DNA of 64,000 nucleotides from Apodemia mormo (GCA_036924255.1 JAUPFN010000010.1:5414682-5478681); one strand, 5' to 3'; positions 19,536-31,345 are shown, counted from the stretch's first letter. The notes: generated by a model from the letters alone, not told the origin. Numbers and translations: made by a program.

Positions 19536-20785
19536 TTCCGCGTTTATCTTAATAGTGACATAATAATATAACGTCAACGCTACATTTCAAAAAAGAATTT
19601 TATTATGCAAATGTAAATTTCCATTTGTTATCTGGGATTAACAACCATTAACTGCCTCTAAGTAAATAATTTAATCAGTTTTGATAAGAACATTCATTAA
19701 GAGGGCTTCTTGTGGGACAGACGTTCATTTTACGTGAATACGGAATAAGTGTTCGTTTATCAGTAATCTTTACTTGTCTTATTTGGTAAACAATTATTAA
19801 ATATAACTTTATACAGTGTGTTATAAAAACTAACCTTGATGTTTAGTTTAGATTTTGCAAATCGATTTATTATTATAGTGTATAGTGCGTTATAATATAT
19901 ATATATATATATATGAATTGTTGTGGTTTCGAAATTGAATTTAGTGATACATGTAGACAAATAAATTCTAAATCTGATGCACACTGTATTTTTATCATTA
20001 ATTATGTTATTTTTGAGTGTTTCGTAATGAAAAATATTAAATTCTAGATAAAGATAGAGTCATGAAAAATTGAGGCAAAGACAAAAAGTTTTATGTTTTG
20101 TATATCGTTATTATTTTTATATTAATATATAAAAATAATATCAATATATTTATAGAAAATACTATATTATTAAAAACATTTTACGCTTACGATACAACAA
20201 TGCTTACGATAATTAATTGCACTTTTGCCAATCGCCATACCGTGTTAATTTGAAGTTTTTGTACAATGAAAACACTAATTATTGTGGAAAAAAGAATCAT
20301 GTTTTATCTAGGTATAGACAAAAATTTATAAAGTTGTATTACTTATTAAATACTTGAATTAAAGGCATTTCATTTATTTATTAATATAATATAAAAATAG
20401 AGCTGATTTTACTATTCCTACAGTGATAAACGGAGGTAAGACACTACACCCATTATTAAATAAGTAATGGGTAGAAATACATATATTTTTATCTTTGCCT
20501 GAATATTTTACAACTCTATTTTTAGGCAATGGACCTACTATTGCACACATTATATAGTGATGGGTAGCAATTTTATTAAGGAAATTGAACAAGGCATTTT
20601 GTATTTTTTCCCTGAACTTTTTTAACTAAAGTAAATATAGCATAAAATCTTGTTTCTAACTATAAAAAAAAAATTTGACATCTTGAACTTTTATTGTTTC
20701 ATCTGTATTACATAGTATTGTATACTCTTCGTGTACCTATTATTTTATCGTGTGTTTGTTTACTAAGTAGGACAAGTAAGAATGA
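19536..20785. other. Nothing recognised; short (AT)n at ~19893-19914
   Basis: Very AT-rich. A small palindrome ATTATTTTTATA/TATAAAAATAAT lies near 20110-20140. No gene. Confidence 0.4.
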
Positions 20786-20975
20786 ATATTATTATTGTAT
20801 TATAGTGCATAAAAATGCGGTGTTATGGTGTGAGGCGCGGCCAGCGTCCCGCCTCCTAAACTAATTACGGAACGCGAACAGACTTGAGCTTGGTGCTCCA
20901 CAGAGCGAACGTATCTGTTGTATTTGTGTCGTGATCAGCTGTTTCGAGCAACTTTTCCGACGTCCTTCTCAAGGT
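20786..20975 (+). other. Locally GC-rich block with a donor-like site; possible untranslated exon
   Basis: GAGGCGCGGCCAGCGTCCCG .. ends CCTTCTCAAG|GTATGTGG. It stands out from AT-rich flanks and ends in a donor consensus, but there is no ORF and no acceptor partner to test. Confidence 0.25.
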
Positions 20976-21131
20976 ATGTGGACATTTTTTACACATGCAT
21001 ATATTGATATAAAGTTTGAAAGATCTCAGTTTATGATACCAAGAATCTTTTATATGGCTTTCCTGGTTGATACAGAGGAATTTTATACTGCGATATATGA
21101 TTATGATATAGAATTATGAGCTTATTTATAT

Positions 21132-21493
21132 TGTTTTATATATAATAGGATAACAAAGAATGAGATGGCTCTTCTAATGGAAAGAGAAACTATCGCATTT
21201 AGACACCAAATTTGTAATGGTGCATTGCTATCCGTGTGGTGGATGGTAATGCCACATGCATAAGTTTACTGGCTATTTTACCCTCCAAACTGGAACACTA
21301 CAGTGACAAGCACTAACACTAATGCACTAGGAATAGGTAAGGCGATGTATCAGACCCGGGGTGTTGCAGAACTCTACCACCTATTAGCCATGATGGTAGT
21401 GACATGTTGTTCCAATCGTTTGTCCTTTACGAACTGCCGGAAAGAATGGCAGATGCTTTATTTTTCGAAGTGGGTCCGGACTAATATGGGGGA
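21132..21493 (-). mobile_element. R365 copy, full length, diverged
   Basis: ATAGGATAACAAAGAATGAG at the left to GGGTCCGGACTAATATGGGG at the right; order of blocks matches the consensus throughout. Confidence 0.8.
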
Positions 21494-22207
21494 AAAGTTA
21501 TTAGTAACAGGCTAGTTGGCTAAATTTGAAAATCTGTTTAATAATTTATCTTATTAAGTATATTAACCAAAAACAAATTTTGCATTTTAAAATTGAAATT
21601 CAAATTTACCGCAAAAACACTGTGGAATGTCATGGCGTCCTAATGACATCACGCCGTGATTCTCTGTGGTTTCTATGAAAATGACGATATCAAGATTATG
21701 TTTTACTACGGTGTGACGTAAAACTTCAAGATTTGCGTTTACTGCGTTAGTTAAGTGATACTTCATATCTATTTTTAATTTGCCGAAATTATATCTTAAA
21801 AATATATTAATTCTTGACTTTTAAATAACAAATATTTCAGTTTTTTGTTATTTCCATTTCATAATTAATCATTAAAAACTACAATAATATATTCAGTTCA
21901 TTTTTAGTGGATACAAATTACAAACCTATTAACATTTTTGGAACAACCTGTATCTTTGATAGTACACATGCTCGTTAAAGATAAGGACACATAAGTCAAG
22001 CGTGAGACGCGTCGCGCCAGAAGAGAGGCTTGACCTGTAAGAAGAACTTATATCTCGTTTCTTTGACACGCTGTTTATTTTAAGCGAGATGATGTGGCAG
22101 TAGACCATAGTCGACTATTTCTTCCCGGAGAACTATCTGCTTGTTAGGTATTCTATGATAAAAAAAAACCTCTAGCTATAGTGCCGCTAGCCGCACTTCT
22201 TTCCTAT
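21494..22207. other. Nothing recognised
   Basis: No ORF or family match. Confidence 0.4.
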
Positions 22208-22426
22208 CAGAGTGCTAAGTGTGAGTTTTTCTTTTCGCATTCGATCGTGAGCGCGTTTCGAGTTTACTAGGAATTTGTATGTGATTTGTACAGCGCCATC
22301 TAGTGGTAAACTGGTTTCTCACGTTTACTACTAGGTGGCGCTGTACAAATCACATACAAATTCCTAGTAAACTCGAAACGCGCTCACGATCGAATGCGAA
22401 AAGAAAAACTCACACTTAGCACTCTG
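22208..22426. mobile_element. Near-perfect 104-bp-arm hairpin element with 4-bp target duplication
   Basis: Arms 22208-22311 and 22323-22426 differ at only two positions (CATCTAGTGG against CACCTAGTAG) around an 11-base loop. Flanked by CTAT on both sides (22204-22207 and 22427-22430). No coding capacity; a transcript would form a long double-stranded RNA hairpin. Confidence 0.9.
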
Positions 22427-22452
22427 CTATAGTTTCAAAAATTGCATCATTT

Positions 22453-22570
22453 TCTTATATATAAAATTTTCGTGTCACAAAGTTAGTTACCATATTCCTC
22501 TTAAGGCTCGACCGATTTTTATGAAATTTTATATGCATATTCAGTAGGTCTGAGAATCGGCTCCTATCTA
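22453..22570 (+). mobile_element. Helitron H2 5' end, truncated by R365
   Basis: TCTTATATATAAAATTTTCG, GTGTCACAAAGTTAGTTACC, TGCATATTCAGTAGGTCTGA; continues only to the R365 insertion. Confidence 0.75.
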
Positions 22571-22572
22571 TT

Positions 22573-22933
22573 TGTGTTGGTCCCGGCCTCCTTTGTAGAA
22601 TAGGCCAACTGCCGTTCTGCCAGGCAGGTCGTAAAAGGCGACCGATTGGCTATCGAGTCACTACCATCGTGGCTACTAGGTGGTAGAGTTCTGCATTGTC
22701 TCGTCCGGGTCTGGTACCACCGCCTTACCTATTTCTGCCGCAATAGCGTCAGTGCTTGTCGCTGTCGTGTTCCGGTTTGGAGGGTAAGGTAGCCGGTAAA
22801 CTTATGCATGTGGCATTAGACCTCGCCACAAGATAGCAACGCACCATTAACATCTTTGGTGTCTATAGGCGATGGTTGACTCTTTCCATCAGGAGACCCA
22901 TCTGCTTGTTTGCTATCTTATGATATAAAAAAA
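22573..22933 (+). mobile_element. R365 copy, full length
   Basis: GTGTTGGTCCCGGCCTCC to TTGCTATCTTATGATATAAA plus A-run. One of the best-preserved plus-strand copies. Confidence 0.92.
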
Positions 22934-22959
22934 CAAAAATAAAATAAAGTCTTTGGTTT

Positions 22960-23332
22960 TGAGTAAATTGAACAGTGACTGAATTTCAATCACTGTTCAA
23001 GACACCTATGCCTTATCTTATAACTCAAGGGTAATAAATGTATCTTGTATCCCGATGACCCTATTACCACAAACAACAACACAGATTCAGATGCCACGAT
23101 TCCACCCACCACTATTAGTCCGAACGCTACACTAAGCCGAGGTCCGGTCTCACAGGAGACAGCCCTTAGCACGGGCGCTTATAGACCCAATATTAATTTA
23201 AGTTTTGGCCGGGCACTCTGCTCACCCAAAAAGTCGGTGACGCAGTAACAACTCAACTGTAATAGCCATTTCGAAAAAAGAGGTTTTTCTCCTCCATCGA
23301 TTTTTCTTTATAGTAGAGGCGTACGAGGCAAA
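22960..23332. other. Unassigned; overlapping short ORFs on both strands
   Basis: A small hairpin (22969-23000, TTGAACAGTGA/TCACTGTTCAA) and a Thr/Pro-rich 67-codon ORF at 23045-23248 opposed by a 60-codon ORF. Neither resembles a family I know; composition is locally GC-richer, which lengthens ORFs by chance. Confidence 0.3.
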
Positions 23333-23420
23333 CGAACAATAGGTGCACCTGGTGGTAAGTGATTACCGCCGCCCATGGACATCCGCAATACCAGGGGTCT
23401 TGCAGTTGCGTTGCCTTTTA
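23333..23420 (-). repeat. LINE 3'-end-type repeat block
   Basis: GGTGGTAAGTGATTACCGCC, CCATGGACATCCGCAATACC, GGGGTCTTGCAGTTGCGTTG. The same block occurs in the other orientation at 29571-29665. Confidence 0.65.
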
Positions 23421-23516
23421 AAAATTACTACGCTTTTGTAACCGTTCGGAAAAATCCCGTAATTTTGTAATTGATTCCACAAAGGAGTAGCGCGAGGCAG
23501 AAAGTGCTGAGAAAAG

Positions 23517-23980
23517 CGCACTCATAATACCAATGCATAATACGCAATCTTATATAGGTACTAACTCAAATAGTAGACATTAAAAAGTAGCAACACTGTA
23601 GTGACGTCTTCTTTCAACTATTACGTTGGATTAATAAAGACAACACTATAGTGTTGCTATTTTTTAATTTCTATTCTTTTTTATGAACTAAGAGAAATAA
23701 GTTTCAAAATAATCTGCGCTCCGTTCTACGATACTTTATTAAATGCTCACGCCATCTACACCACATATTTGTAACCTTTAAAGAAATATGGCCGATTTGT
23801 CTGTCAGCACGGTTAGAATTCTTAATCACTATGTTAACAAAATATTCGACAATCCGAATTTTGCGGATATATGTTGTCGACTCAAAATTATTATTTTTTT
23901 ACGCTTTATAATTTAGGTAAGGTTTCGATTGGGTCTACCGTAACCTTTGACGAAATTATTAATATAAATATTAGGTTTCT
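23517..23980 (-). mobile_element. H10 repeat (Helitron-like), copy 1
   Basis: ~460 bp matching 26385-26872 (AGCAACACTGTAGTGACGTC, AATATGGCCGATTTGTCTGT, TTGCGGATATATGTTGTCGA). The 3' terminus present in copy 2 is missing. Confidence 0.8.
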
Positions 23981-24076
23981 GCAGTCCTTCACAATGTAGA
24001 CCTTAGCTGTACCAAATTTCATACTCTATAGTTCCAGTTATTGTAAGAAATAGGGTTACAAAGATTTTACTGCACC

Positions 24077-24300
24077 CATTAATACAGATAGATCTCCTCA
24101 GTGGTCTAGCGGTTCGGCATTGGCGTTGACCACATGAGGTCCCGGGTTCGATTCCCGGATCGGGCGTCTGCCTGGAACTGAAGTGCCCGGTTAGCGATAG
24201 GCTTGTCATTTGTGGGACCAAGTATCTTCTGCTAATCGTAGGTGGACTTGTTATACCTCTGCCTACCCCTTCAGGGACATGGGCGTAAAGATATTTTTTA
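24077..24300 (+). mobile_element. S1 SINE, nearly full length
   Basis: A box GTGGTCTAGCGG, B box GGTTCGATTCC, end CTACCCCTTCAGGGACATGG. Short deletions in the body. Confidence 0.88.
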
Positions 24301-24571
24301 TTAATATCGATAGTGATAGTCGCTAGGCAGCACTTTTTCACTTGGCTATAAAAACTTCAGTTTTCAATAAAACTCATGAACTGTTGAAAGCGTGAATTGA
24401 GGAAAAATTATTACAATTTGCACAGCATTAGCTCTGTGAGTTTATTGCACTCCAATACGTTATGTGTTCTTTACTTGATTTTATCTTAACCTGTTTATAT
24501 GATCTTTGCGATAATGACTTGCGTTTAGTTTTTATTGAAGTATATAGCAGAACTAGCTGATAGCAGCGACT

Positions 24572-24720
24572 TCTTCTATATATAAAAACCAATTGCTGTT
24601 CGTTAGTCTCGCTAAAACTCGAGAACGGCTGAACCGATTTGGCTAATTTTGGTGTTGCATTAATTGTTGAAGTCCAGGGAAGGCTTAAAAGGTGAGAAAA
24701 TATAGAAAAAAATAAGTGTA
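24572..24720 (+). mobile_element. Helitron H3 5' part
   Basis: TCTATATATAAAAACCAATTG, CTCGCTAAAACTCGAGAACG, TTGTTGAAGTCCAGGGAAGG; loses similarity before the CTAG end. Confidence 0.75.
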
Positions 24721-24739
24721 GTTATAACGAATATGATTT

Positions 24740-25506
24740 GAACACTCTATTTTTGAAATCTAAAATATTGCTTTACCTAAATAATTGATAGGTTGAAAAA
24801 TTTCGTAGCAATGTCAAAAAACATTTTTTTTTTAAATATTTTCATCATTAATAAATCCCAAACAAAATGACCGATTTTGATCCAATAAACGGTATTTGAC
24901 GTAGTTTTTAAAGGAGAAAAGCTTATTCGATTTTTAAGTCAATCTGTGTATTAGCCTGAAAATTATTTCAAAAATATAAAGAATTTTTGCTAAAATGACG
25001 TAATTTTGATATGTCAAAAGCTGTAACTTTTTAACATTACATTAGATTTTGAATCTTGAAATGCCATCTCACGTAATTTTGTTAGTACTATAATATCGTA
25101 AAATACCAAGCTGATTAGTTTTTGTACTCAATCGATACATTAATCGGAAAATTATATTAAAAAAAATACTGTTTCGCCAAAATTTTTTTTCAGGTTAAAA
25201 TTTTCAGGAAGTCTAAGTTGAGCGGAATCCAATCGAATGCCATCAACCGCGTTTCGATCGGTTCAGCCGTACAAAAATTATGAGATGCTTACATACACAC
25301 ATACACACACACCTACACACACACACACAGGCACAAACACACACACATATACATACATACAGACATACTGACGTCATCGTGAAAATAGTCGGAAAAGATT
25401 CCTAGAACCTCAAAACGTGGACATCTGGTGACAACTCGATTTTTGAAAATCGGGGCAAAATCAGTAACTTCCTTATTTATCTACATATTTAGCGGGAAGT
25501 TAAAAA
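24740..25506 (+). repeat. Interspersed repeat with (AC)n tract
   Basis: ACCGATTTTGATCCAATAAAC, TCGATCGGTTCAGCCGTAC, a (CA)n tract at ~25290-25350, then GTGGACATCTGGTGACAACT and AGCGGGAAGTTAAAA. The layout matches lepidopteran repeats I have seen, class not certain. Part recurs at ~1650-1860. Confidence 0.55.
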
Positions 25507-25822
25507 TTTTGATGGCCGTCAGTTGATTATTTTATGTCTGTAAATACGTAGTAGGTTGAAATATTGAATTTTGAAAAAAAAATATGTATTCAACTTTATT
25601 TCATTATCAATATTATCTAATCCACTCAGAATAGATCCCTATTAAAAATCACTTCATTCGGATCTGTTTTTTTTTTGTAATAAATAATTAAAAGAAAAAA
25701 ATTACGTTGCAACGTGCACTTTTGGATTTTCCAAACTTTTGAAATATATGATAGACAACAGATTTTCATCAAAAACAAAATATTATACACGTGTATATTA
25801 TATGTGTCAAATAAGGTCCCCG

Positions 25823-26158
25823 CGTTGGTTCGGTTCGGTTCTCTTTGGAAGAATAGACTGTTCTGCAAAACAGTTCCTAAGAGGAGAACGGTTGGCTGTG
25901 CGAGTCACTACCATCGTGGCTACTAGGTGGTAGAGTATTGCATTGGCTCGCCCGGGTCTGGTACCACCGCCTCACCTATTCCTGACAAAATAGCATTAGT
26001 GCTTGTCATTGTCGTGTTTCGGGAGAAAAAAACGATCGATAAAATTATGCATGTGATATTTAAACCTCGCCACAAGGATAACACCACACCATTAACATTT
26101 TTAGTGTTTGTAGGCAATCGTTGTCTCTTTCCATCAGGAGATCCATCTGCTTGTTTAT
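25823..26158 (+). mobile_element. R365 copy, diverged
   Basis: CACTACCATCGTGGCTACTA, GGTCTGGTACCACCGCCTCA and CCATCAGGAGATCCATCTGC in order; internal deletion near 26020. Confidence 0.85.
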
Positions 26159-26167
26159 TTCATTACT

Positions 26168-26349
26168 ATCTGACCCGGCAAAAGTTGTTCTGCCTTTTTA
26201 ACTACTCTTATTTTTTTCTATATTTTCTCACCTTTTAAACCTTCCCTCTTCAATAATTAATTCAAAACCAAAATTAGCCAAATCGGTTCAGCCGTTCTTG
26301 AGTTTTAGTGAGACTAACGAACAGCAATTGATTTTTATATATGTAGATA
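26168..26349 (-). mobile_element. Helitron H3, complete copy
   Basis: Minus-strand reading from TATATAAAAATCAATTGCTG to CGGGTCAG. 180 bp. Confidence 0.75.
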
Positions 26350-26357
26350 TAAATGAT

Positions 26358-26872
26358 ACTAGATGAAAACCCGGCTTCGCTCGGAAGTCTCATAATACGC
26401 ATTCTTATATATACTTACTCAAATAGTATCTAGGCATTAAAAATTAGCAACACTGTAGTGACGTCTTCTTTCAACTATTACGTTGGTTTAATAAAGACAA
26501 TATGATAGTGTTGCTATTTAATATTTTTTAATTTCTACTTTTTTATGAACGAAGAGAAATAAGTTTCACGATAATCTGCGCTCAGGTTCTATGCTACTTT
26601 AATAAATCCTCACGTCATCTACACCACATAATATTTATTTTGTAACCTTTAAAGAAATATGGCCGATTTGTCTGTCAGCACGGTTAGAATTTTTAATCAC
26701 TATTTTAACAAAATACTCGACAATCCGAATTTTGCGGATATATGTTGTCGACTCAAATTATATTTTTTACACTTTGTAACAATTTAAGGTAAGGTCGAAA
26801 CCTTCGAAACTCAATTCTAAATTCAATCGAAATTGAGTTTACCGTAACCCTTGACTAAATTATTAATATAGA
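26358..26872 (-). mobile_element. H10 Helitron-like element, complete copy 2
   Basis: Minus strand starts TCTATATTAATAATTTAG and ends GAGCGAAGCCGGG..CTAGT form at 26358. Contains a 16-bp hairpin around TAGCAACACTGTAGTG. About 515 bp, no ORF. Confidence 0.65.
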
Positions 26873-26944
26873 TTAAGAAATAAAATGAAAAGTCGTCCAA
26901 GTGCGAGATGGGCTCGCATATGAATGTTTCCCCGAATGATGAAC

Positions 26945-27520
26945 GCCAGTTGGTCGAGCGGTTAGTGATCCTGACTACGCAATCGACGGAGCTCGGGTTC
27001 GATCACCGATGGGAACAAGCATTTATGTGATGAGCATATATGTTTGTATTTCCGGGTTTGGGTGTTTATTAAATATATTCCAGTACTTCTTATATATAAA
27101 ATTCCCATGTCACAATGTTAGTTACCGTACTCCTCCGAAATGGTTTGACCGATTTTGATGAAATTTCGTATGCATATTCAGTGGGTCTGAGAATCGGCCA
27201 AGGTCTATTTTTCATCCCCCTAAATGTTAAGGGTTGTCCACCCCAATTTTTTATTTTATTTTATGGATAAAAAAATTTATTTTTATTTTTTATGATTCAG
27301 CATTGAAAAATACATACAACTCTAAATTTTTACCCTTCTATCACCAACCCTTATTTTTTAATTAAATAATTTATATGGTAAAACAACGTTTGCCGGGTCA
27401 GGTAGTATATATGTATTTCTATGTATTAGTATCATTGACTAACAACCGTAACACAAGCAAATAATTTGCTTACTTTGGGGTTAGATCAGTAAGTGTAATT
27501 TGTCCCGTGAATACTGATTT
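26945..27520 (+). mobile_element. S2 SINE split by Helitron H2
   Basis: Head and body at 26945-27087 (A box TGGTCGAGCGGTTAG, B-box-like GGTTCGATCAC), tail half at 27406-27520 (TGTATTTCTATGTATTAG .. GGGGTTAGATCAGTAAGTG). The two halves join into one consensus when the insertion is removed. Confidence 0.9.
27088..27405 (+). mobile_element. Helitron H2, complete copy, inside S2
   Basis: TCTTATATATAAAATTCCCA to GTTTGCCGGGTCAGGTAG, followed by T. 318 bp. Terminal CTAG has become GTAG. Confidence 0.88.
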
Positions 27521-27736
27521 TTTTTCAGGCTGTTATAATATGAATTCATTTAGGTACCTATGTCGAAGCATTATTTTAAAAACACTATAAATCCTCGCGC
27601 GCAGTCGTTTGCCGGTCAAATTTTGAACTTGCGGTAAATGGAATAACCAAGAAAACTGTAATATCGGCTCACATTATTACGTTATTTGGTCTGGAAAAAA
27701 CTTGAAAACATGAAGGTTTCGTTGCGAATCAAATAT

Positions 27737-27785
27737 GCGCCCTAAGATAGGAAACAAGCTGATGCCTCTGATGGCAAGCGCGGAT
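27737..27785 (-). mobile_element. R365 3'-end fragment
   Basis: GATAGGAAACAAGCTGATG and CTCTGATGGCAAG only. Confidence 0.45.
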
Positions 27786-27820
27786 CCATGTATATTGTAT
27801 GTATACATATAAGTAGGACA

Positions 27821-27884
<64 letters not shown>
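27821..27884. repeat. (TA)n microsatellite
   Basis: About 64 bases of alternating TA. Confidence 0.98.
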
Positions 27885-27887
<3 letters not shown>

Positions 27888-27894
27888 TAAATTT

Positions 27895-28099
27895 ACTAGC
27901 TGTTGCCCGCGACTTACTCCGCGCGGACTTCGTTTACTCCGCACAGCTCCTCCCCCGTAGGTGCTAGCGTGATAATATGTAGCCTATATGTTGACCCGAC
28001 CTGTTAGTAATATTCATGCAAAATTTGAAGTAAATCCATGCAGGACTTTTTGAGTTTACCCCGGACATACATGACTTTCCTATGATTTTATTATATGTA
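27895..28099 (-). mobile_element. Helitron H4
   Basis: Minus strand ends CGCGGGCAACAGCTAG; contains GGGGTAAACTCAAAAAGTCC and TTGCATGAATATTACTAACA. Close to copies at 37937-38143 and 47019-47226. Confidence 0.85.
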
Positions 28100-28281
28100 T
28101 TAAAATAAAAATCAATTACTGTTCGTTAGTCTCGCGAAAACTCGAGAACGGCTTGACCCGATTTGGCTAATTTTATTTTAAATTAATTGTTGAAGTCCAG
28201 GGAAGGTTAAAAGTGTGAGAAAATATAGAAATAAAATAAGAGTAGTTAAAAAGGCAGAACAACGTTTGCCGGGTCAGCTAG
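28100..28281 (+). mobile_element. Helitron H3
   Basis: AAAATCAATTACTGTTCG .. GGCAGAACAACGTTTGCCGG GTCAGCTAG, followed by T. Abuts H4 directly. Confidence 0.85.
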
Positions 28282-28398
28282 TATAATATATAATATCTGG
28301 TTGACCGAGCTTTGCTTGGTTTTTTACATACCCATATCTTGGGAACCGAGCTTTTCTTGGACCTGGAACCTTGATAAATCAAATCCAATCATATATAA

Positions 28399-28625
<227 letters not shown>

Positions 28626-28639
28626 GGTTTATTTAAGTA

Positions 28640-29570
28640 TGCATTAAATGATAGATACCACCAACGTACTCATGCACAGCCTTGTGCATGAAAAGGACAC
28701 AAGGTTGTACAAAGACCAGATAAGATAGTATCATGAACAAGTGGTCCGTGCGGTAGCCATATTATATCTAGGTTTTCACTTTTTACAAACTTTAGATTTG
28801 TGAATTCCGAAAAAATCTATGCTTATATAGCTTTTGCTCTGCGTATATATAGATTTTGTTCCTTTTACCTTAATACCTCAATTTAGCGGGAAGCTTCAGT
28901 GATGTCCGACAGGGCCAACCGGCTTACAAATTTTTTGAATCGAATTAACAAGAAAGTTTTAAATATGAACGTTGAGCCTACGTAGTGACTGTGAGTGTCT
29001 CACACATATATTGTAGGCGAGAGATATTGATAATAACTACATGCACTTATCAGCCAATGATATGGATATACATCTTCACATTTACGGCGGTTAATGCGAG
29101 CTGGTAGCGATTTGGCCAATTATTCAATCTGTTTTCGAAGTTTATCGTAATGGAGAATATTTGTGAATTTAGGCACTGACAGTAACCCTATACAGAGGAT
29201 GCGTTTTACGTATAACCTTTCTAGCAGTAATTTTGACGTTTTTTTGTGGTTGTGAAAAAGATACATGAAAATGTATTTTTCACAACCAATGCCTGTTAAT
29301 CAAACTGAAATCGCGTCGTCTAATTTACAAACTAGCTTAATTTTCCTCCGTCCATGGCTCAATTTGTTCCAGATGTACTGATCTTCAAAGAAAAACACAA
29401 TATAAGCATGTGTATTAAAATATACACAAAATAAAGGCACTTAGAGAAGCGGGAATCAAGTAACAGAAAAACCAAAAGTTCATAGAGCGACGGATATAAG
29501 ACATGATCCAAATCATCCTGCAAGATTTTGACATAACTTAGAAACATTCAAGAAGAGAGCTTAAGGCAAA
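28640..29570. other. Unassigned; one hairpin at 29248-29287
   Basis: GGTTGTGAAAAA and its inverse around ATACAT..ATGTAT. A stretch at ~28880-28940 resembles 18890-18960. No gene. Confidence 0.4.
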
Positions 29571-29665
29571 GGCTGGCAACGCAACTGCAAGACCCCTGGT
29601 AATGTAGTTGTTTATGTGCGGAGGTTATTATTTACCACCAGGTAATCCTCCTGTCCGTTTGGCCC
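29571..29665 (+). repeat. LINE 3'-end-type repeat block
   Basis: GGCAACGCAACTGCAAGACC CCTGG and TTTACCACCAGGTAATCC, inverted relative to 23333-23420. Confidence 0.65.
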
Positions 29666-30131
29666 CTCTTCTATAAAAAAGTCTGAACAACGTGCCCATC
29701 CATGGCAGGTAAAAGCTTAGCGAATATAACATATCAACCAAAACTAGGTTATGAGGTTTGTAGTAGTGTGATGTAGATGTAGAATGCAAAAAGGGAGAAA
29801 GAGAGTCCTGGAATGTGCTGCAGTGCTGGTAAAATTCAACTTCTGTCTTTTGCAACTCTTTACAATAAGTGCATGTTCTTCTAATTTTATGGATCATATT
29901 CAAAAGTAGGTACAATGGCTGTTTTCAATTGGCATTATTTTGAGAAGTTTATACTTATTTTATATAAGTTTAAATGTTTAACGTTTCCATATATAATAAC
30001 AAAGTTGAGCTAATTTCGTAGTCTACGCAAATAAACAAGCTATGGAAAACTTTGTTTGGATATTTGCACAATTCTGCCAGAACTAGATAAAATAAAACAG
30101 CCAAAATAGTTTAGTTTAAGCGGACTACTTT
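29666..30131. other. Nothing recognised
   Basis: The 95-codon minus-strand ORF here has no recognisable family and overlaps repeat sequence. Confidence 0.4.
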
Positions 30132-30243
30132 ACCATATAATAAATACCCAAACCCAGATATACAGATATCTATGCTCATCACACAAATTGAACCGAGCCC
30201 CATCGATTCGTCATTAGATTTGCTAAACACTCCACCGACTTGT
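30132..30243 (-). mobile_element. S2 SINE head fragment, decayed
   Basis: TAAATACCCAAACCCAGATA and TGCTCATCACACAAATTGAACC with mutated B box. Confidence 0.65.
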
Positions 30244-30740
30244 CCGACACAAAATTCGAACCCAACACCTCATGCCTCTATTAGTCTATACTGAAATCGG
30301 TAACGCTGAGGCATGGCACATTTCACGAATCACTAGTTATATCACTCGTTATAACATAATTCACGTGCCACGTATGTTAGACAGAAGGCGAGCGTTATTT
30401 AATTTCATGCGGGCCAAGCTACTACTTCAGCTTACAATTCGCAGAATTCCATCGTGCGAAAAAGACAAAGCAACAACATTTGCCACCAGCTAGAAGAGAG
30501 AATTGTTTCAGTCTAATGTTATATCACTTTATTAATCACTTATAAATTGTAATCGAATAAATAACTCTATGTCAGGTCATTATTACTTCGACAAGTATCA
30601 GACGGAATAAAATGCACCCACTGCAACAATAATCCTCACTAATAAAATGTAGCGGTCGTTATATTTTATCACGCGTGACATAATAGTGACATAAACAATT
30701 ATAATTTCACGAGGCGAAAGTGAAATAAAAGTAGTTATAA
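30244..30740. other. Nothing recognised
   Basis: No supported ORF or repeat. Confidence 0.4.
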
Positions 30741-30748
30741 TTCCCATC

Positions 30749-30905
30749 CATGGGCGTACCGAGGGGGGGGGGGGGGGCAGGGAGGGGCAGCTGCCCCCCT
30801 GGAAATTGTTTACCTCTCTATTAACTATGTACTGTTGTAGATAAAAATATAGTCTTAAAATCTTATGGTTGCCCCCCCCTGGCCCAGTACCTGGGTACGC
30901 CCATG
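30749..30905. mobile_element. Short MITE with GGGCGTACC termini
   Basis: CATGGGCGTACC at the left, its inverse GGTACGCCCATG at the right, G-run and C-run subterminally. Flanks TTCCCATC (30741-30748) and CTCCCATC (30906-30913) match at 7 of 8, suggesting an 8-bp target duplication. Confidence 0.75.
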
Positions 30906-31173
30906 CTCCCATCCTCTAACGATACACTATTGAACCGTCTAGAAACGAGCTAAATTCATTTGTTTCCTTAACACTATACAAATGTTAATTTTAATTAAAC
31001 AATGCATATGATTAGAACACCAACAGATATGATTAGATAATGTTTACGAGCTAGATAAGGATTTTCCACATGCTAATAACTTCGCTTGTCAGTAATCCAG
31101 GAGATGCAAGTAGGTATATTATATCTGTACACTACTGACATGCCCCGATTTCGTATGGGTAGTAGAAAGAAAT

Positions 31174-31345
31174 ATGTTGATCCTGGCCATCTTTGAAGAA
31201 TAAACCATCTGCCATACTCCCAGGCAGACCGTTCTGCCATTGCACTACTAGGGTTTCGTTCGTGGGTTCTCGTTCCCGAAAATTCCCGGGACATTTTTCA
31301 TTTCCGATCCCGGGAAATATGCACCCGAGATCCGGGAATGTCAGG
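31174..31345 (+). mobile_element. R365 5' fragment followed by hAT-like end
   Basis: 31174-31242 is R365 (GAAGAATAAACCATCTGCC, CCAGGCAG). From 31246 TAGGGTTTCG and several CCCGGGA units look like a hAT terminus with subterminal repeats; no second end found. Confidence 0.5.

Noticed and set aside
23045..23248. 67-residue Thr/Pro-rich ORF as a gene
   Set aside because: No family motif, no supporting signals, opposed by another ORF, and located between repeats.
29628..29915. 95-residue minus-strand ORF
   Set aside because: Starts in a LINE-type repeat and shows no recognisable domain.
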